Shown: positions 49,220-57,240, counted from the stretch's first letter. The stretch: DNA of 64,000 nucleotides from Streptomyces sp. NBC_01304 (GCF_035975855.1 NZ_CP109055.1:4774001-4838000); one strand, 5' to 3'. Made by a program: numbers and translations. Notes: generated by a model from the letters alone, not told the origin.

Positions 49220-50671
49220 TCAGACGGCCGCGGGCACCTGGTCACCGGCGGGCTCGGCGGACGCCGTCACGGAGGGTTCGGGGGTCTCCGTGGCCTTGCT
49301 GCGGCGCGGGATCAGCGCGGCCACCAGGGCGGCCAGGGCGACGGCTCCCGCGCCTATCCACAGGGCGGGCACGGTGCCGTCGCTGAAGGCCTGCGGCGAC
49401 TCGAAGCCGCCGTTGGCCGAGAAGACCGAGGCAAGCACCGCGACGCCGAGGGCTCCGCCGACCTCGCGCAGCGCGCTGTTGGCGCCGGACGCGATCCCCT
49501 GCTCGGCGGGCCGGACGCTGCCCATGACCAGGTGTGCGGCCGGGGCGAAGTACAGCGCCATGCCGACGCCGCCGATGACGAGGGCCGGCAGCTGGGCCGC
49601 GTACGACACATCCGGAGAGAGGACGAGTGCGAACCAGCCGAGGCCCACGGCCTGGAGCGCGAGGCCCGTGATGACCACCGGGCGGCCGCCGATCCGGTCC
49701 GCCAGGTATCCGGCGACGGGTGCGACGAGCAACGGCATGCCGGTCCACGGGAGCATCCTGAGGCCCGCCTCGGTCGGCGAGTAGCCGAGCCCGCGCTGCA
49801 GGAACTGACCGAGCAGGAAGATCGAGCCGAACATCCCGAGGAACATCAGCAGGCTCGCGATGTTGATCCCGAAGAAGGCACGGCTGCGGAAGAGGCGCAT
49901 GGGCAGGACGGGCTGCTTGCTGCGGAAGCCGTGGTGGATGAAACCGCCCACCAGCGCGCTGCCCACGATCAGGCCGGTGAGGACCCGGGCACTTGTCCAG
50001 CCGTGCACGTTGGCGCTGACCAGGGCGTAGACGATGCCGAAGAGGCCGCCGCTGATGAGGAGCGTGCCGCGCACGTCGAGGCGGGCGCCCGGGGCGTACG
50101 ACTCCTTGAGGCGCAGGCGGGCGAGGGGCAGCAGGGCCAGGCCGACCGGGACGTTGACCCAGAAGATCCACTCCCACGCGATGTGCTCGGTCAGGCTGCC
50201 GCCGATGAGCGGGCCACTGGCCACGGCGAGCCCGGTGACCGCGCTGAAGATGCCGAGTGCCATGCCGCGCTTGGCGGGCGGGACGGCCGCGGTGAGCAGG
50301 GTGAGGGTCAGCGGCATCATGATCGCGGCGCCGACGCCCTGGACCGCGCGGGCGGCGATCAGTTCATCAATGCCGGGCGCGAGCGCGGCGGCGGCAGAGG
50401 CTCCGGTGAAGATCGTCAGGCCGGTGAGGAAGAGCTTGCGCCGGCCGAACCTGTCCCCCAGTGCGGCGCCGAACATCAGCAGGACGGCGAAGGTCAGGGT
50501 GTAGGCGTTCACCGTCCACTCGAGGTCTTCCAGGCCGCCGCCTATGTCCTTGCCGATGGACGGCAGGGCGGTGGTGACGACCAGGTTGTCGAGCGCCGCC
50601 ATGAAGCCGGCGACACTCGTGATGGCAAGGGCCCAGCCGGCTCCCCCGCCGCGTGCGGTCTGCTGTGACAT
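49220..50671 (-). CDS. MFS drug:H+ antiporter, DHA2 family (14 TM)
   Basis: Probable proton-driven efflux pump. The 483-residue protein has 14 predicted membrane segments, motif A GAALGDRFGRRK, the D1 motif ALDNLVVTTALPSI in the first helix and motif C GLAVASGPLIGG in the fifth. Start ATG with AGGGGAAGCA upstream. A palindrome almost identical to the one ahead of the neighbouring TetR gene lies about 16 bp upstream, so that TetR very likely controls it. Substrate unknown. Confidence 0.92.
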   Translation of the reverse strand: MSQQTARGGGAGWALAITSVAGFMAALDNLVVTTALPSIGKDIGGGLEDLEWTVNAYTLTFAVLLMFGAALGDRFGRRKLFLTGLTIFTGASAAAALAPGIDELIAARAVQGVGAAIMMPLTLTLLTAAVPPAKRGMALGIFSAVTGLAVASGPLIGGSLTEHIAWEWIFWVNVPVGLALLPLARLRLKESYAPGARLDVRGTLLISGGLFGIVYALVSANVHGWTSARVLTGLIVGSALVGGFIHHGFRSKQPVLPMRLFRSRAFFGINIASLLMFLGMFGSIFLLGQFLQRGLGYSPTEAGLRMLPWTGMPLLVAPVAGYLADRIGGRPVVITGLALQAVGLGWFALVLSPDVSYAAQLPALVIGGVGMALYFAPAAHLVMGSVRPAEQGIASGANSALREVGGALGVAVLASVFSANGGFESPQAFSDGTVPALWIGAGAVALAALVAALIPRRSKATETPEPSVTASAEPAGDQVPAAV

Positions 50672-50686
50672 TGCTTCCCCTTGAGA

Positions 50687-50704
50687 TTAGTTATTGGTCA
50701 CTAA
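50687..50704. promoter_or_regulatory. Operator upstream of the MFS gene
   Basis: TTAGTGACCAATAACTAA on the minus strand, arms TTAGT and ACTAA. It matches the site at 51339-51356 in 14 of the first 17 positions. Confidence 0.65.
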
Positions 50705-50770
50705 CTTCTGCGGGCGCAAGAAACCCCGCCCCAAACCCCTGCTCCACACACGGCCGACACCCGGGGCCGC

Positions 50771-51328
50771 TCAACTCTTGGGCTGCCCCGACTCGTAGAA
50801 GCCGGTCCACACCCGATGGTCGGGCCGGAAACCCATCGAGACCAGGACGTTGATGAGCATCCCGTACGCAAGGAACTGGGTCGTCTCCGAGACGTCCGCT
50901 CCCAGCGCAAGGCGCACCACGTCGTACATCTCCATCCAGCCCGCGCGCAGCGCCTCGCCGAATTCGCGATCCCCCGCGACCTCCGCGGAGGACACGGCGA
51001 CGTACATCTGCATCTGCATGAGCAGCATGCCCGGGTCGTCCGCGATGAGCGCCTGGTAGGCCTCCCCCATGGAGTGCAGGGCCGCTTCCCCTTCGAGCCC
51101 TTCGGATGCCTTCCTGAAGACCTCGGTGATCTGCTCACAGCAACGTCCGGACGCGGCAAGGAAGATGGCCCGCTTGCTCGGGAAGAGACGGAAGAGGTAC
51201 GGCTGCGAGACGCCGACCCGCTTGGCGATCACCTCGGTCGAGGTGCCGTTGTAGCCGCCCTTGGCGAACTCCACCATCGCCGCACGGATGACGCTCTCGC
51301 GCCGCTCCTCTGCACTCATCCTTGCCAT
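50771..51328 (-). CDS. TetR family regulator of the adjacent efflux pump
   Basis: The 185-residue protein has the HTH region TSTEVIAKRVGVSQPYLFRL at about residues 29-48 and a mostly helical ligand domain. It lies directly upstream of the MFS gene on the same strand. The start is uncertain: ATG 51328 lacks a ribosome binding site, and ATG 51319 has GGCAAGG directly before it. The operator centred about 20 bp upstream suggests autoregulation. Confidence 0.88.
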   Translation of the reverse strand: MARMSAEERRESVIRAAMVEFAKGGYNGTSTEVIAKRVGVSQPYLFRLFPSKRAIFLAASGRCCEQITEVFRKASEGLEGEAALHSMGEAYQALIADDPGMLLMQMQMYVAVSSAEVAGDREFGEALRAGWMEMYDVVRLALGADVSETTQFLAYGMLINVLVSMGFRPDHRVWTGFYESGQPKS

Positions 51329-51338
51329 GGGCAGTAAG

Positions 51339-51356
51339 TTAGTGGCCAATCACTAC
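51339..51356. promoter_or_regulatory. Operator upstream of the TetR gene
   Basis: TTAGTGGCCAATCACTAC on the plus strand, an inverted repeat (TAGTG/CACTA) shared with the MFS upstream region. About 11 bp from the start codon. Confidence 0.65.
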
Positions 51357-51365
51357 CTACGTCAA

Positions 51366-51405
51366 GCAGTAAGGAGCGCCCGCAACTGCGGGCGCTCCTT
51401 ACTGC
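51366..51405 (-). terminator. 19-bp perfect hairpin after the MaoC genes
   Basis: Arms 51366-51384 and 51387-51405 with essentially no loop beyond the innermost bases. It ends the leftward MaoC pair and insulates the TetR promoter. Confidence 0.85.
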
Positions 51406-51426
51406 GTTCAGGACTACATGCCGCGT

Positions 51427-51861
51427 TCAGGCCAGACGTACGACGGCACGGGACATGCCGAGCACCTTCTGGCCCGCGCTCATCGCCACGAGGTCGACGC
51501 GCACCGTGCGGGCCTCGTCGTCGAGCTTGACGGCGACTTTGCCGCTGACCTCGATGGTCGCGCCCTGGTCGTCGTTCGGGACGACGACCGGCTTGGTGAA
51601 GCGCACGCCGTATTCGGCGATCGCGCCCGGGTCGCCCGCCCAGTCGGTCACGACGCGGATCGCCTCGGCCATGGTGAACATGCCGTGGGCGATGACGTCG
51701 GGCAGGCCGACCTCCTTGGCGAACTTCTCGTTCCAGTGGATCGGGTTGAAGTCACCGGAGGCGCCCGCGTACTGCACCAGCATGGCGCGAGTCACGGGGA
51801 AGGTCTGGGCCGGCAGCTCGGTGCCGACCTCGACGTCCGCGTACTGGATCTTCGCAGTCAT
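51427..51861 (-). CDS. MaoC-like dehydratase, HadB-type subunit
   Basis: Hot-dog-fold hydratase/dehydratase. The 144-residue protein has the catalytic hydratase motif SGDFNPIHWNEKFAKEVG with Asp and His in place, followed by VIAHGMFTMA. It lies three bases after a HadA-like gene, the same arrangement as the mycobacterial (3R)-hydroxyacyl-ACP dehydratase HadAB, suggesting a heterodimer in fatty acid elongation; that role is inferred. Confidence 0.85.
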   Translation of the reverse strand: MTAKIQYADVEVGTELPAQTFPVTRAMLVQYAGASGDFNPIHWNEKFAKEVGLPDVIAHGMFTMAEAIRVVTDWAGDPGAIAEYGVRFTKPVVVPNDDQGATIEVSGKVAVKLDDEARTVRVDLVAMSAGQKVLGMSRAVVRLA

Positions 51862-51864
51862 CCG

Positions 51865-52317
51865 TCAGGCCTCCTCTGGCGCGCGGGACACGAGCTTCGT
51901 CCAGGCGGTCACGACGTGCTCGCCCGACTCGTCGTGGACCTCGCCGCGGATGTCCAGGATGTCGTTACCCGCGAGCGACTTGATCGCCTCGATGGTCGAG
52001 GTGACGGTGAGCCGGTCGCCCGCGCGCACCGGGCGGTTGTACGCGAACTTCTGGTCGCCGTGCACGACGCGGCTGTAGTCCAGGCCGAGCTGAGGGTCCT
52101 CGATGACCTGTCCGGCGGCCTTGAATGTGATTGCGAACACAAAAGTGGGCGGGGCGATCACATCGGGGTGCCCGAGCGCCTTGGCCGCTTCCTGGTCGGT
52201 GTAGGCGGGGTGGGAGTCGCGGACCGCCTCGGCGAATTCGCGGATCTTTTCCCGGCCGACCTCATAGGGGTCGGTGGGCGGGTAGGACCGCCCCACGAAG
52301 GACTGGTCGAGCGCCAT
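51865..52317 (-). CDS. MaoC N-terminal-domain dehydratase, HadA-type subunit
   Basis: The 150-residue protein starts MALDQSFVGRSYPPTDPYEV, with AGGAGGTG upstream, and has the FAEAVRDSHPAYTD and APPTFVFAITF segments of HadA/MaoC N-terminal-domain proteins, which lack the catalytic pair and support substrate binding. Located downstream of rpmG as in mycobacteria and streptomycetes. Confidence 0.85.
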   Translation of the reverse strand: MALDQSFVGRSYPPTDPYEVGREKIREFAEAVRDSHPAYTDQEAAKALGHPDVIAPPTFVFAITFKAAGQVIEDPQLGLDYSRVVHGDQKFAYNRPVRAGDRLTVTSTIEAIKSLAGNDILDIRGEVHDESGEHVVTAWTKLVSRAPEEA

Positions 52318-52375
52318 GGGCTCGGCACCTCCTGCAAACGGATTCGGTGTTCGGCGAGCACGTCGCCGAAGGTCA

Positions 52376-52418
52376 GATCGGCAAAGATCAGGTCGCGAAG
52401 ACCGGATCGGCAAAGATC
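52376..52418. repeat. Pair of 14-bp direct repeats upstream of the HadA-like gene
   Basis: GATCGGCAAAGATC occurs at 52376-52389 and 52405-52418, 29 bp apart, within the untranslated region ahead of the dehydratase genes. Each unit is itself partly symmetric (GATC at both ends). Function unknown. Confidence 0.6.
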
Positions 52419-52427
52419 GGAAAACGA

Positions 52428-52462
52428 CACGAGGCCGCCCCCGAGAAGGGGACGGCCTCGTG
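52428..52462 (-). terminator. Terminator hairpin after rpmG
   Basis: Stem 52428-52441 with 52448-52462: ten plus four pairs around one bulged base. It begins about 12 bp past the rpmG stop. Confidence 0.8.
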
Positions 52463-52474
52463 TACGAGCCTGTT

Positions 52475-52639
52475 TTAGCGCGTTTCGCGGTGCGCGGTGT
52501 GCGCCTTGCAGCGCGGGCAGTGCTTCTTCAGCTCAAGACGATCCGGGTCATTACGCCGGTTCTTCTTGGTGATGTAGTTCCGCTCCTTGCACTCCACGCA
52601 GGCCAGCGTGATCTTCGGGCGGACGTCGGTGGCAGCCAC
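52475..52639 (-). CDS. rpmG: 50S ribosomal protein L33, zinc-binding form
   Basis: The 54-residue protein starts at GTG ([20 protein letters not shown]), with AAGGAGCACTCAC upstream, and carries Cys14, Cys17, Cys41 and Cys44, so it is the zinc-containing form. It follows tRNA-Met and tRNA-Thr on the same strand, the usual actinobacterial order. Confidence 0.97.
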   Translation of the reverse strand: MAATDVRPKITLACVECKERNYITKKNRRNDPDRLELKKHCPRCKAHTAHRETR

Positions 52640-52736
52640 GTGAGTGCTCCTTGACGGACAAATGGACGGATAAAACGGATGAACGCATAAAAGAGTAGCC
52701 GATCGGAGGACCGACCCCACAATCGGCTACTGTCAG

Positions 52737-52809
52737 TAGCGGTGACCGGACTTGAACCGGTGACACAGCGATTATGAGCCGCTTGCTCTACCGACTGAGC
52801 TACACCGCT
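52737..52809 (-). tRNA. tRNA-Met (anticodon CAT)
   Basis: A 73-nt cloverleaf, acceptor AGCGGTG/CACCGCT, D arm GCTCAGTCGGTAGAGC, anticodon loop CTCATAA, T loop TTCAAGT. The paired first acceptor base marks it as the elongator type. No encoded CCA. Confidence 0.95.
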
Positions 52810-52854
52810 TTGATGCGAGCTCCCTCACCCGAAGGCGAGGTTGCCGCACATCAG

Positions 52855-52927
52855 AGCCCCAATGCGGAATCGAACCGCAGACCTTCTCCTTACCATGGAG
52901 ACGCTCTACCGACTGAGCTATTGGGGC
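52855..52927 (-). tRNA. tRNA-Thr (anticodon GGT)
   Basis: A 73-nt cloverleaf, acceptor GCCCCAA/TTGGGGC, D arm GCTCAGTCGGTAGAGC, anticodon stem TCTCC/GGAGA with loop ATGGTAA, T loop TTCGATT. No encoded CCA. It lies 45 bp upstream of tRNA-Met on the same strand. Confidence 0.95.
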
Positions 52928-53149
52928 GAGCGAGGAAGACATTACACGGTCGCTCGCCGATCGCCCAAATCCTTATCGGAGCGCAGACCTCACACGTCCC
53001 GGCGGCCGTCTCACGCCCCGTAGCGCACCACACCGGTACGACTATTCGGCTCCTCCTCGAAGCAGGCCGAGCGGCGCCCTAGGCTCGGTGCACGCTGCGT
53101 GATCTTGCCCGCCCCGAGCCCTTTGGCCCGAGCCCCCTCCTGGAGCGCG

Positions 53150-54400
53150 ATGCCCGACAGCCAGCCGCAGCAGCCGCACCGCGATGGCGCCGCCGAGGAC
53201 ACGGCCTCGCTCCTGCTCTGCGGCGCGAAGCTCACCGACGGCAGGACCGTGGACGTCCGCCTCGGCCGTGGGCGCATCGAGGCGGTCGGCACGGCGGGCA
53301 GTCTCACCGCGCACGCCGCGCGCGTGGACCTCGCCGGCTATCTGCTGCTCCCCGCTCCCGCCGAACCGCACGCGCACAGCGACACGGCGCTGACCGCGGA
53401 CAGCGAGGGGCCGGTCTCGTACGACGCCCAGGACGTCCAGCGCCGCACCACCGAGGCCGCCCTGCTGCAACTCGGGCACGGGGCCACGTCGTTGCGTACG
53501 CACGTCAGGGTGGGCGATGTACAGGGGCTCGGCGCGATGGAGGCGGTGCTGCAGGCCCGGAGGTCGCTGCGCGGCCTTGCCGAGCTCACGGCCGTCGCGG
53601 TGCCGCGGCTGCTCACCGGGACAGCGGGCGCCGACGGGCTCGCGATGCTGCGGGACGCCGTGAAGATGGGCGCCTCCGTGGTGGGCGGCTGTCCCGATCT
53701 GGACCCGGACCCGACGGGGTACGTCGAGGCGGTCCTGGAGATCGCCGCCGAGCACGGCTGCCCCGTGGACCTGCACACGGACGGCGCCGACCCGGCCCGG
53801 CTCTCGCGGCTCGCGGCCATGGCCGGAGGACTGCGGCCCGGGGTGACGGTGGGGCCGTGCGGAGGGCTCGGGAAGGTGCCGGGTGCGGTGGCGGCGCGTA
53901 CGGCCGAAGGGCTCGCTGCCGCCGGGGTCTCGGTGGTCTGCCTGCCGCAGGGCGACTGCGGGGGGATCGAGCGGCGCGGGGCCGACGCGGCGCCGGTCCG
54001 GCTGCTGCGGGCGGCCGGGGTGCGGGTCGCGGCGGGCAGCGGGGCGCTGCGGGACGTGGCGAAGCCGGTGGGGCGCGGGGATCCGCTGGAGGCCGCGTAT
54101 CTGCTGGCCGCGCAGCACGGGCTCGACGCCACGGACGCGTACGAGGCGATCAGTGCGGGGGCGCGGGAGACCATGGGGCTGCCGGAGGTGCGCGTGGAGG
54201 CGGGCTTCCCGGCCGAGTTGCTCGCCGTGCGCGGTGACCGGCTCGCGGGGGCCCTGTCGCTCGCGTACAGCCGGATCGTGGTGCACCGGGGGCGGGTGGT
54301 GGCGCGGACCAGTGCGGTGCGCGAGTACTGCGACTCGGCCGTCGCGGTGGCGCTCGATCTGCCGCGGCAGGGGCGCGCCAAGGGGACCGAGCCGTCCTGA
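53150..54400 (+). CDS. Cytosine-deaminase-like amidohydrolase, active site degenerate
   Basis: The 416-residue protein follows E. coli cytosine deaminase along its length: the first metal motif EPHAHSDT (two His kept), GATSLRTHVRVGD, LGADVVG-like MGASVVGG, and the His of VDLHTDGADP. But the catalytic Glu after that His is Gly (HTDG versus HCDE), the His of the SH motif is lost (VTVGPCGGLG), and the metal Asp is lost (AGSGALRD versus GHDD). It should not be a conventional deaminase. Start at ATG 53150 with GGAGCGCG upstream. Role unknown. Confidence 0.75.
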   Translation: MPDSQPQQPHRDGAAEDTASLLLCGAKLTDGRTVDVRLGRGRIEAVGTAGSLTAHAARVDLAGYLLLPAPAEPHAHSDTALTADSEGPVSYDAQDVQRRTTEAALLQLGHGATSLRTHVRVGDVQGLGAMEAVLQARRSLRGLAELTAVAVPRLLTGTAGADGLAMLRDAVKMGASVVGGCPDLDPDPTGYVEAVLEIAAEHGCPVDLHTDGADPARLSRLAAMAGGLRPGVTVGPCGGLGKVPGAVAARTAEGLAAAGVSVVCLPQGDCGGIERRGADAAPVRLLRAAGVRVAAGSGALRDVAKPVGRGDPLEAAYLLAAQHGLDATDAYEAISAGARETMGLPEVRVEAGFPAELLAVRGDRLAGALSLAYSRIVVHRGRVVARTSAVREYCDSAVAVALDLPRQGRAKGTEPS

Positions 54401-54433
54401 GTCCGGTCGGTGCGCGGCTCAACTCGCGTGCCG

Positions 54434-54475
54434 GCACGCGCGCGTGGTGGTCGATGTGCCGCTACGCGCGCGTGC
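54434..54475. terminator. Hairpin between convergent genes
   Basis: A 12-bp perfect stem (54434-54445 with 54464-54475), loop 18 bases, between the amidohydrolase and the leftward lipoprotein gene. Likely bidirectional. Confidence 0.65.
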
Positions 54476-54493
54476 CTGACGGTGAGTCGGGGG

Positions 54494-55591
54494 TCAGCCT
54501 TCGAGTGCGGAGTACCCCAGCGGGGACATCCCCATCAGCAGGCCCAGATCGAGCTCGGTGGCGCCGGCCGGGGCCGTGACCTTCTTGCCCTCGCCGAACT
54601 TCACGGAGAGCGGGAGCTTGGTGCCCTTCTTCAGGCCGTCCGACTTGCCGGCGAGCTGCGCCAGGTCGAAGGTGATGGCGTCCAGGGCGTCGTTCTTGAC
54701 CGCGAAGTCGATGGCGATCTTCTTGTCGGGAACGTCCTTGAAGTCCTTGGCCGTGGGCAGTTCGGCGCCGGGCGGCAGTTCGTCGGTCAGCGGGCCGAGC
54801 TTGTCGAAGATGCCGGTCAGCAGGTCGCGGGCGTTGGCCTTGGCGGTGACGTGGTCGACGCCGTCCTTGCTGCCCTTGTCCTTGAAGGTGACCTCGCGGG
54901 CGATGACGCTCTTGAGGGCCCTCGTGAGCTTGCGCTCGGTCTTGGCGTCGAGGGACGGCTTCGCCTCCGGCTCGCCCGCGTCCTTCTGGGCCTCTTCCAG
55001 GGCGGCTTGGTCGATCTTGACCCACTTGCCCTCGAGCGCGGCCTTCAGCGGCGCGGCCTCCTTGGGAAGCTGGTCCGCGGTCGGCATCGGGAAGCCCATG
55101 GCCTTGCCGACGGCGGCCGTGTCCGCGCGGAAGTAGGCGGTGTCGCCGACCAGGCGGTACTCGACCAGTTCGCCGTCGGCACCGGCAATGCTCATCGACG
55201 TACCGACGATGTCCTTCTCGGACGATGCGGAGAGGGGCTTCTTCGACTGGACCGAGACGCTGATGCGGGCGTCGCTCAGGAAGTCCGCGAAGCCGGGCGG
55301 CGGGCCCTCCCCCGGCGGGGTGTCGCCCGCGCTGTCGGCCATGAGCTCGTCGAGGACGTCCGGGTCCGCGTCCAGGCTCAACTCGAAGGACAGTGAGCGC
55401 TGTTCAGCGAGCTTGTCGACCGCACGCTCCACCTTCTTGCCGGCGGTGATGTTCTCGACCGTGCCGCAGGCGGTGACGGTGCCGAGCAGAGCTGCGGCGC
55501 AGCAGCTCGCGGTCAGGGTGGTGCGTATGGCGGTCTTGCGTATGGCGGTGATAGCAGGCTCCTCGTGAAGATGAACATCCAGGAGACCCAC
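54494..55591 (-). CDS. Secreted lipoprotein of unknown function
   Basis: A protein of about 340 mature residues. The signal sequence is clear: basic n-region IRKTAIRTT, hydrophobic core ending LLGTVTAC with the lipobox cysteine. The mature part is Lys/Asp-rich and beta-like, with an LDADPDVLDELMAD start and WVKIDQAALEEA. The start is a problem: the given GTG (55591) makes an overlong n-region, and no ATG, GTG or TTG lies between it and the signal; a ribosome-binding-like GAGGAG stands six bases before an ATC codon. It may be a distant relative of the lipoprotein beside rplJ. Confidence 0.7.
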   Translation of the reverse strand: MGLLDVHLHEEPAITAIRKTAIRTTLTASCCAAALLGTVTACGTVENITAGKKVERAVDKLAEQRSLSFELSLDADPDVLDELMADSAGDTPPGEGPPPGFADFLSDARISVSVQSKKPLSASSEKDIVGTSMSIAGADGELVEYRLVGDTAYFRADTAAVGKAMGFPMPTADQLPKEAAPLKAALEGKWVKIDQAALEEAQKDAGEPEAKPSLDAKTERKLTRALKSVIAREVTFKDKGSKDGVDHVTAKANARDLLTGIFDKLGPLTDELPPGAELPTAKDFKDVPDKKIAIDFAVKNDALDAITFDLAQLAGKSDGLKKGTKLPLSVKFGEGKKVTAPAGATELDLGLLMGMSPLGYSALEG

Positions 55592-55646
55592 GACAGGGGC
55601 ACAGGGTTGCACGGCGCGGGCGGCCGGCCGGGCGTACGGTCGAAAG

Positions 55647-56303
55647 ATGCGCATTGTCATCGCTGGAGGACACGGTCAGATCGCGCTGCGGCTGGAGCGT
55701 CTGCTCGCCGCGCGCGGATACGAGGTCGCGGGCCTGATCCGCAACCCTGCGCAGGGCGACGACCTGCGGAAAGCCGGGGCGGAGCCGGTTCTGTGCGACC
55801 TGGAGTCGGCCTCGGTCGAGGAGGTCGCGGCCCATCTGCAGGGCGCCGGGGCCGCCGTCTTCGCGGCGGGTGCGGGGCCGGGCAGCAGCGTCGGGCGCAA
55901 GGACACGGTGGACCGGGGTGCGGCGGTGCTGTTCGCCGACGCCGCGGAGCGGGCCGGGGTGCGGCGCTATGTGGTGGTCTCGTCGATGGGCGCCGATCCG
56001 GCGCACAAGGGCGACGAGATCTTCGACTCGTATCTGCGGGCCAAGGGCGAGGCCGATGAGTACGTACGGGGCCGGAGCGGCCTGGAATGGACGATTCTGC
56101 GGCCCGGCATGCTGACCGACGACGCCGGGGAGGGGCTGGTGCGTCTGGAGGCCTCCACGGGCCGTGGGCCGATTTCGCGCGACGACGTGGCGGCGGTGCT
56201 CGCGGAGCTGGTGGAGGCGCCGGGGACGGCCGGGCTGACGCTGGAGCTGATCAGCGGGTCCACGCCGGTCGCGGTGGCTGTGAAGGATGTGGCGGGGAAC
56301 TGA
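55647..56303 (+). CDS. NAD(P)-binding (SDR-like) protein
   Basis: The 218-residue protein opens with the Rossmann motif MRIVIAGGHGQIALRLERLL and has YVVVSSMGADPA, YLRAKGEADEYVR (a Y-x-x-x-K pair) and WTILRPGML of the atypical SDR subgroup (YwnB/NmrA-like). Substrate unknown. Divergent from the lipoprotein gene. Followed by 22-bp tandem repeats. Confidence 0.85.
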   Translation: MRIVIAGGHGQIALRLERLLAARGYEVAGLIRNPAQGDDLRKAGAEPVLCDLESASVEEVAAHLQGAGAAVFAAGAGPGSSVGRKDTVDRGAAVLFADAAERAGVRRYVVVSSMGADPAHKGDEIFDSYLRAKGEADEYVRGRSGLEWTILRPGMLTDDAGEGLVRLEASTGRGPISRDDVAAVLAELVEAPGTAGLTLELISGSTPVAVAVKDVAGN

Positions 56304-56312
56304 GGCTCCGTG

Positions 56313-56392
56313 CCGAGGTTCTGCGGGTTCCGGACCGAGGTTCTGCGGGTTCCGTGCCTAGGTTCTGCGGGTTCCGGACCGAGGTTCTGCGC
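56313..56392. repeat. 22-bp tandem repeat, about 3.6 copies
   Basis: Unit CCGAGGTTCTGCGGGTTCCG plus two bases, repeated at 56313, 56335, 56357 and (partial) 56379, with 0-2 differences per unit. It is non-coding, just past the SDR-like gene, and followed by degenerate GAGGTTC/GAGGCTC echoes to about 56420. Confidence 0.9.
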
Positions 56393-56470
56393 TGAGGTTC
56401 AAGGCTCGGAACTGAGGCTCGGGCCCCTTGGGCGACGTACGGCCTGAAGAAGCCCCCGTAAGGCGTGAGG

Positions 56471-56518
56471 GAACCCCCCTCCAGGCTGCTTGTGCTTGTG
56501 CGGCGCGGAGGGGGTTTC
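56471..56518 (-). terminator. Terminator hairpin after the MerR gene
   Basis: A 12-bp stem with one G-T pair (56471-56482 with 56507-56518), loop 24 bases, starting one base past the MerR stop. Confidence 0.65.
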
Positions 56519-56519
56519 G

Positions 56520-57167
56520 TCACTGTGCGGCGTCGTTGCCGCCCGCTCCGAACACGCGGGCCGAAGCGTCCACATGGGCCAGTCTGCGCATCGCGTTGAA
56601 GACGGCCTCCCCCAGCACCGTCCCGATGACCACGCTCTCCACCAGGTCCTCGACCGCCGCCTTGCGGCCCACATAGTCGAGGTCGGCGTGGGCCACGCGC
56701 TCTGCGGCGTCGGCGTACTCGTCGAGGACTTCCCGGAACCCGCCGTGCCCGAGGCGGTCCATCGAGGCGAGGGCGCGCGCGAGGTCCTGCGCGGCGGGGT
56801 TGGACTCGTTGGTGCGCCAGCCGCGCCGGGCGAGCAGATCCGCGACAGCGGCCTTCGCCTCGGCCTCCTCCTTGTCGTCGTGCTCGGCGTGCTGCGCGGC
56901 GAGCCGGGAGGCGGCCTCGCCAAGGACCTTGTGCAGCGGGCGGTCCGCGTCGTCCACGGCGCGCAGGACCTCCGCGATGGCGGCCACCTTGAGGCCGCCG
57001 ACGTCGAGCAGGGCGCGGATCAGGCGGAGCCTGCGTGCGTGGGACTCCGAGTACTGGGCCTGGTTGGGGCTGGAGAGCTCGCCGGGCGGCAGCAGGCCCT
57101 CGCGGACGTAGTACTTGATCGTCGGCACCGGGACCCCGGTGCTGCGGCTCAACTCCGCGATGCGCAT
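56520..57167 (-). CDS. MerR family transcriptional regulator
   Basis: The 215-residue protein starts MRIAELSRSTGVPVPTIKYY, the winged-helix DNA-binding domain, followed by VREGLLPPGELSSPNQAQYS and a dimerising coiled coil; the C-terminal ligand domain (about 100-215) is helical and has no conserved metal-binding cysteines, so it is probably not a metal sensor. Start ATG with AAGGAG upstream. Divergent from the 8-TM membrane gene. Confidence 0.9.
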   Translation of the reverse strand: MRIAELSRSTGVPVPTIKYYVREGLLPPGELSSPNQAQYSESHARRLRLIRALLDVGGLKVAAIAEVLRAVDDADRPLHKVLGEAASRLAAQHAEHDDKEEAEAKAAVADLLARRGWRTNESNPAAQDLARALASMDRLGHGGFREVLDEYADAAERVAHADLDYVGRKAAVEDLVESVVIGTVLGEAVFNAMRRLAHVDASARVFGAGGNDAAQ

Positions 57168-57240
57168 GGCCTGTTCACTCCTTGATCTCGCCTGCACGCC
57201 CTTGCCAGGGCGTCACCCATCATAGATAGTGACACTGCCA

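Noticed and set aside
48140..50668. 842-codon plus-strand frame across murB and the MFS gene
   Set aside because: It spans two well-defined minus-strand genes and the terminator between them; composition is typical of a shadow frame.
56313..56392. CRISPR array
   Set aside because: The 22-bp units are contiguous with no spacers, and no cas gene is present.
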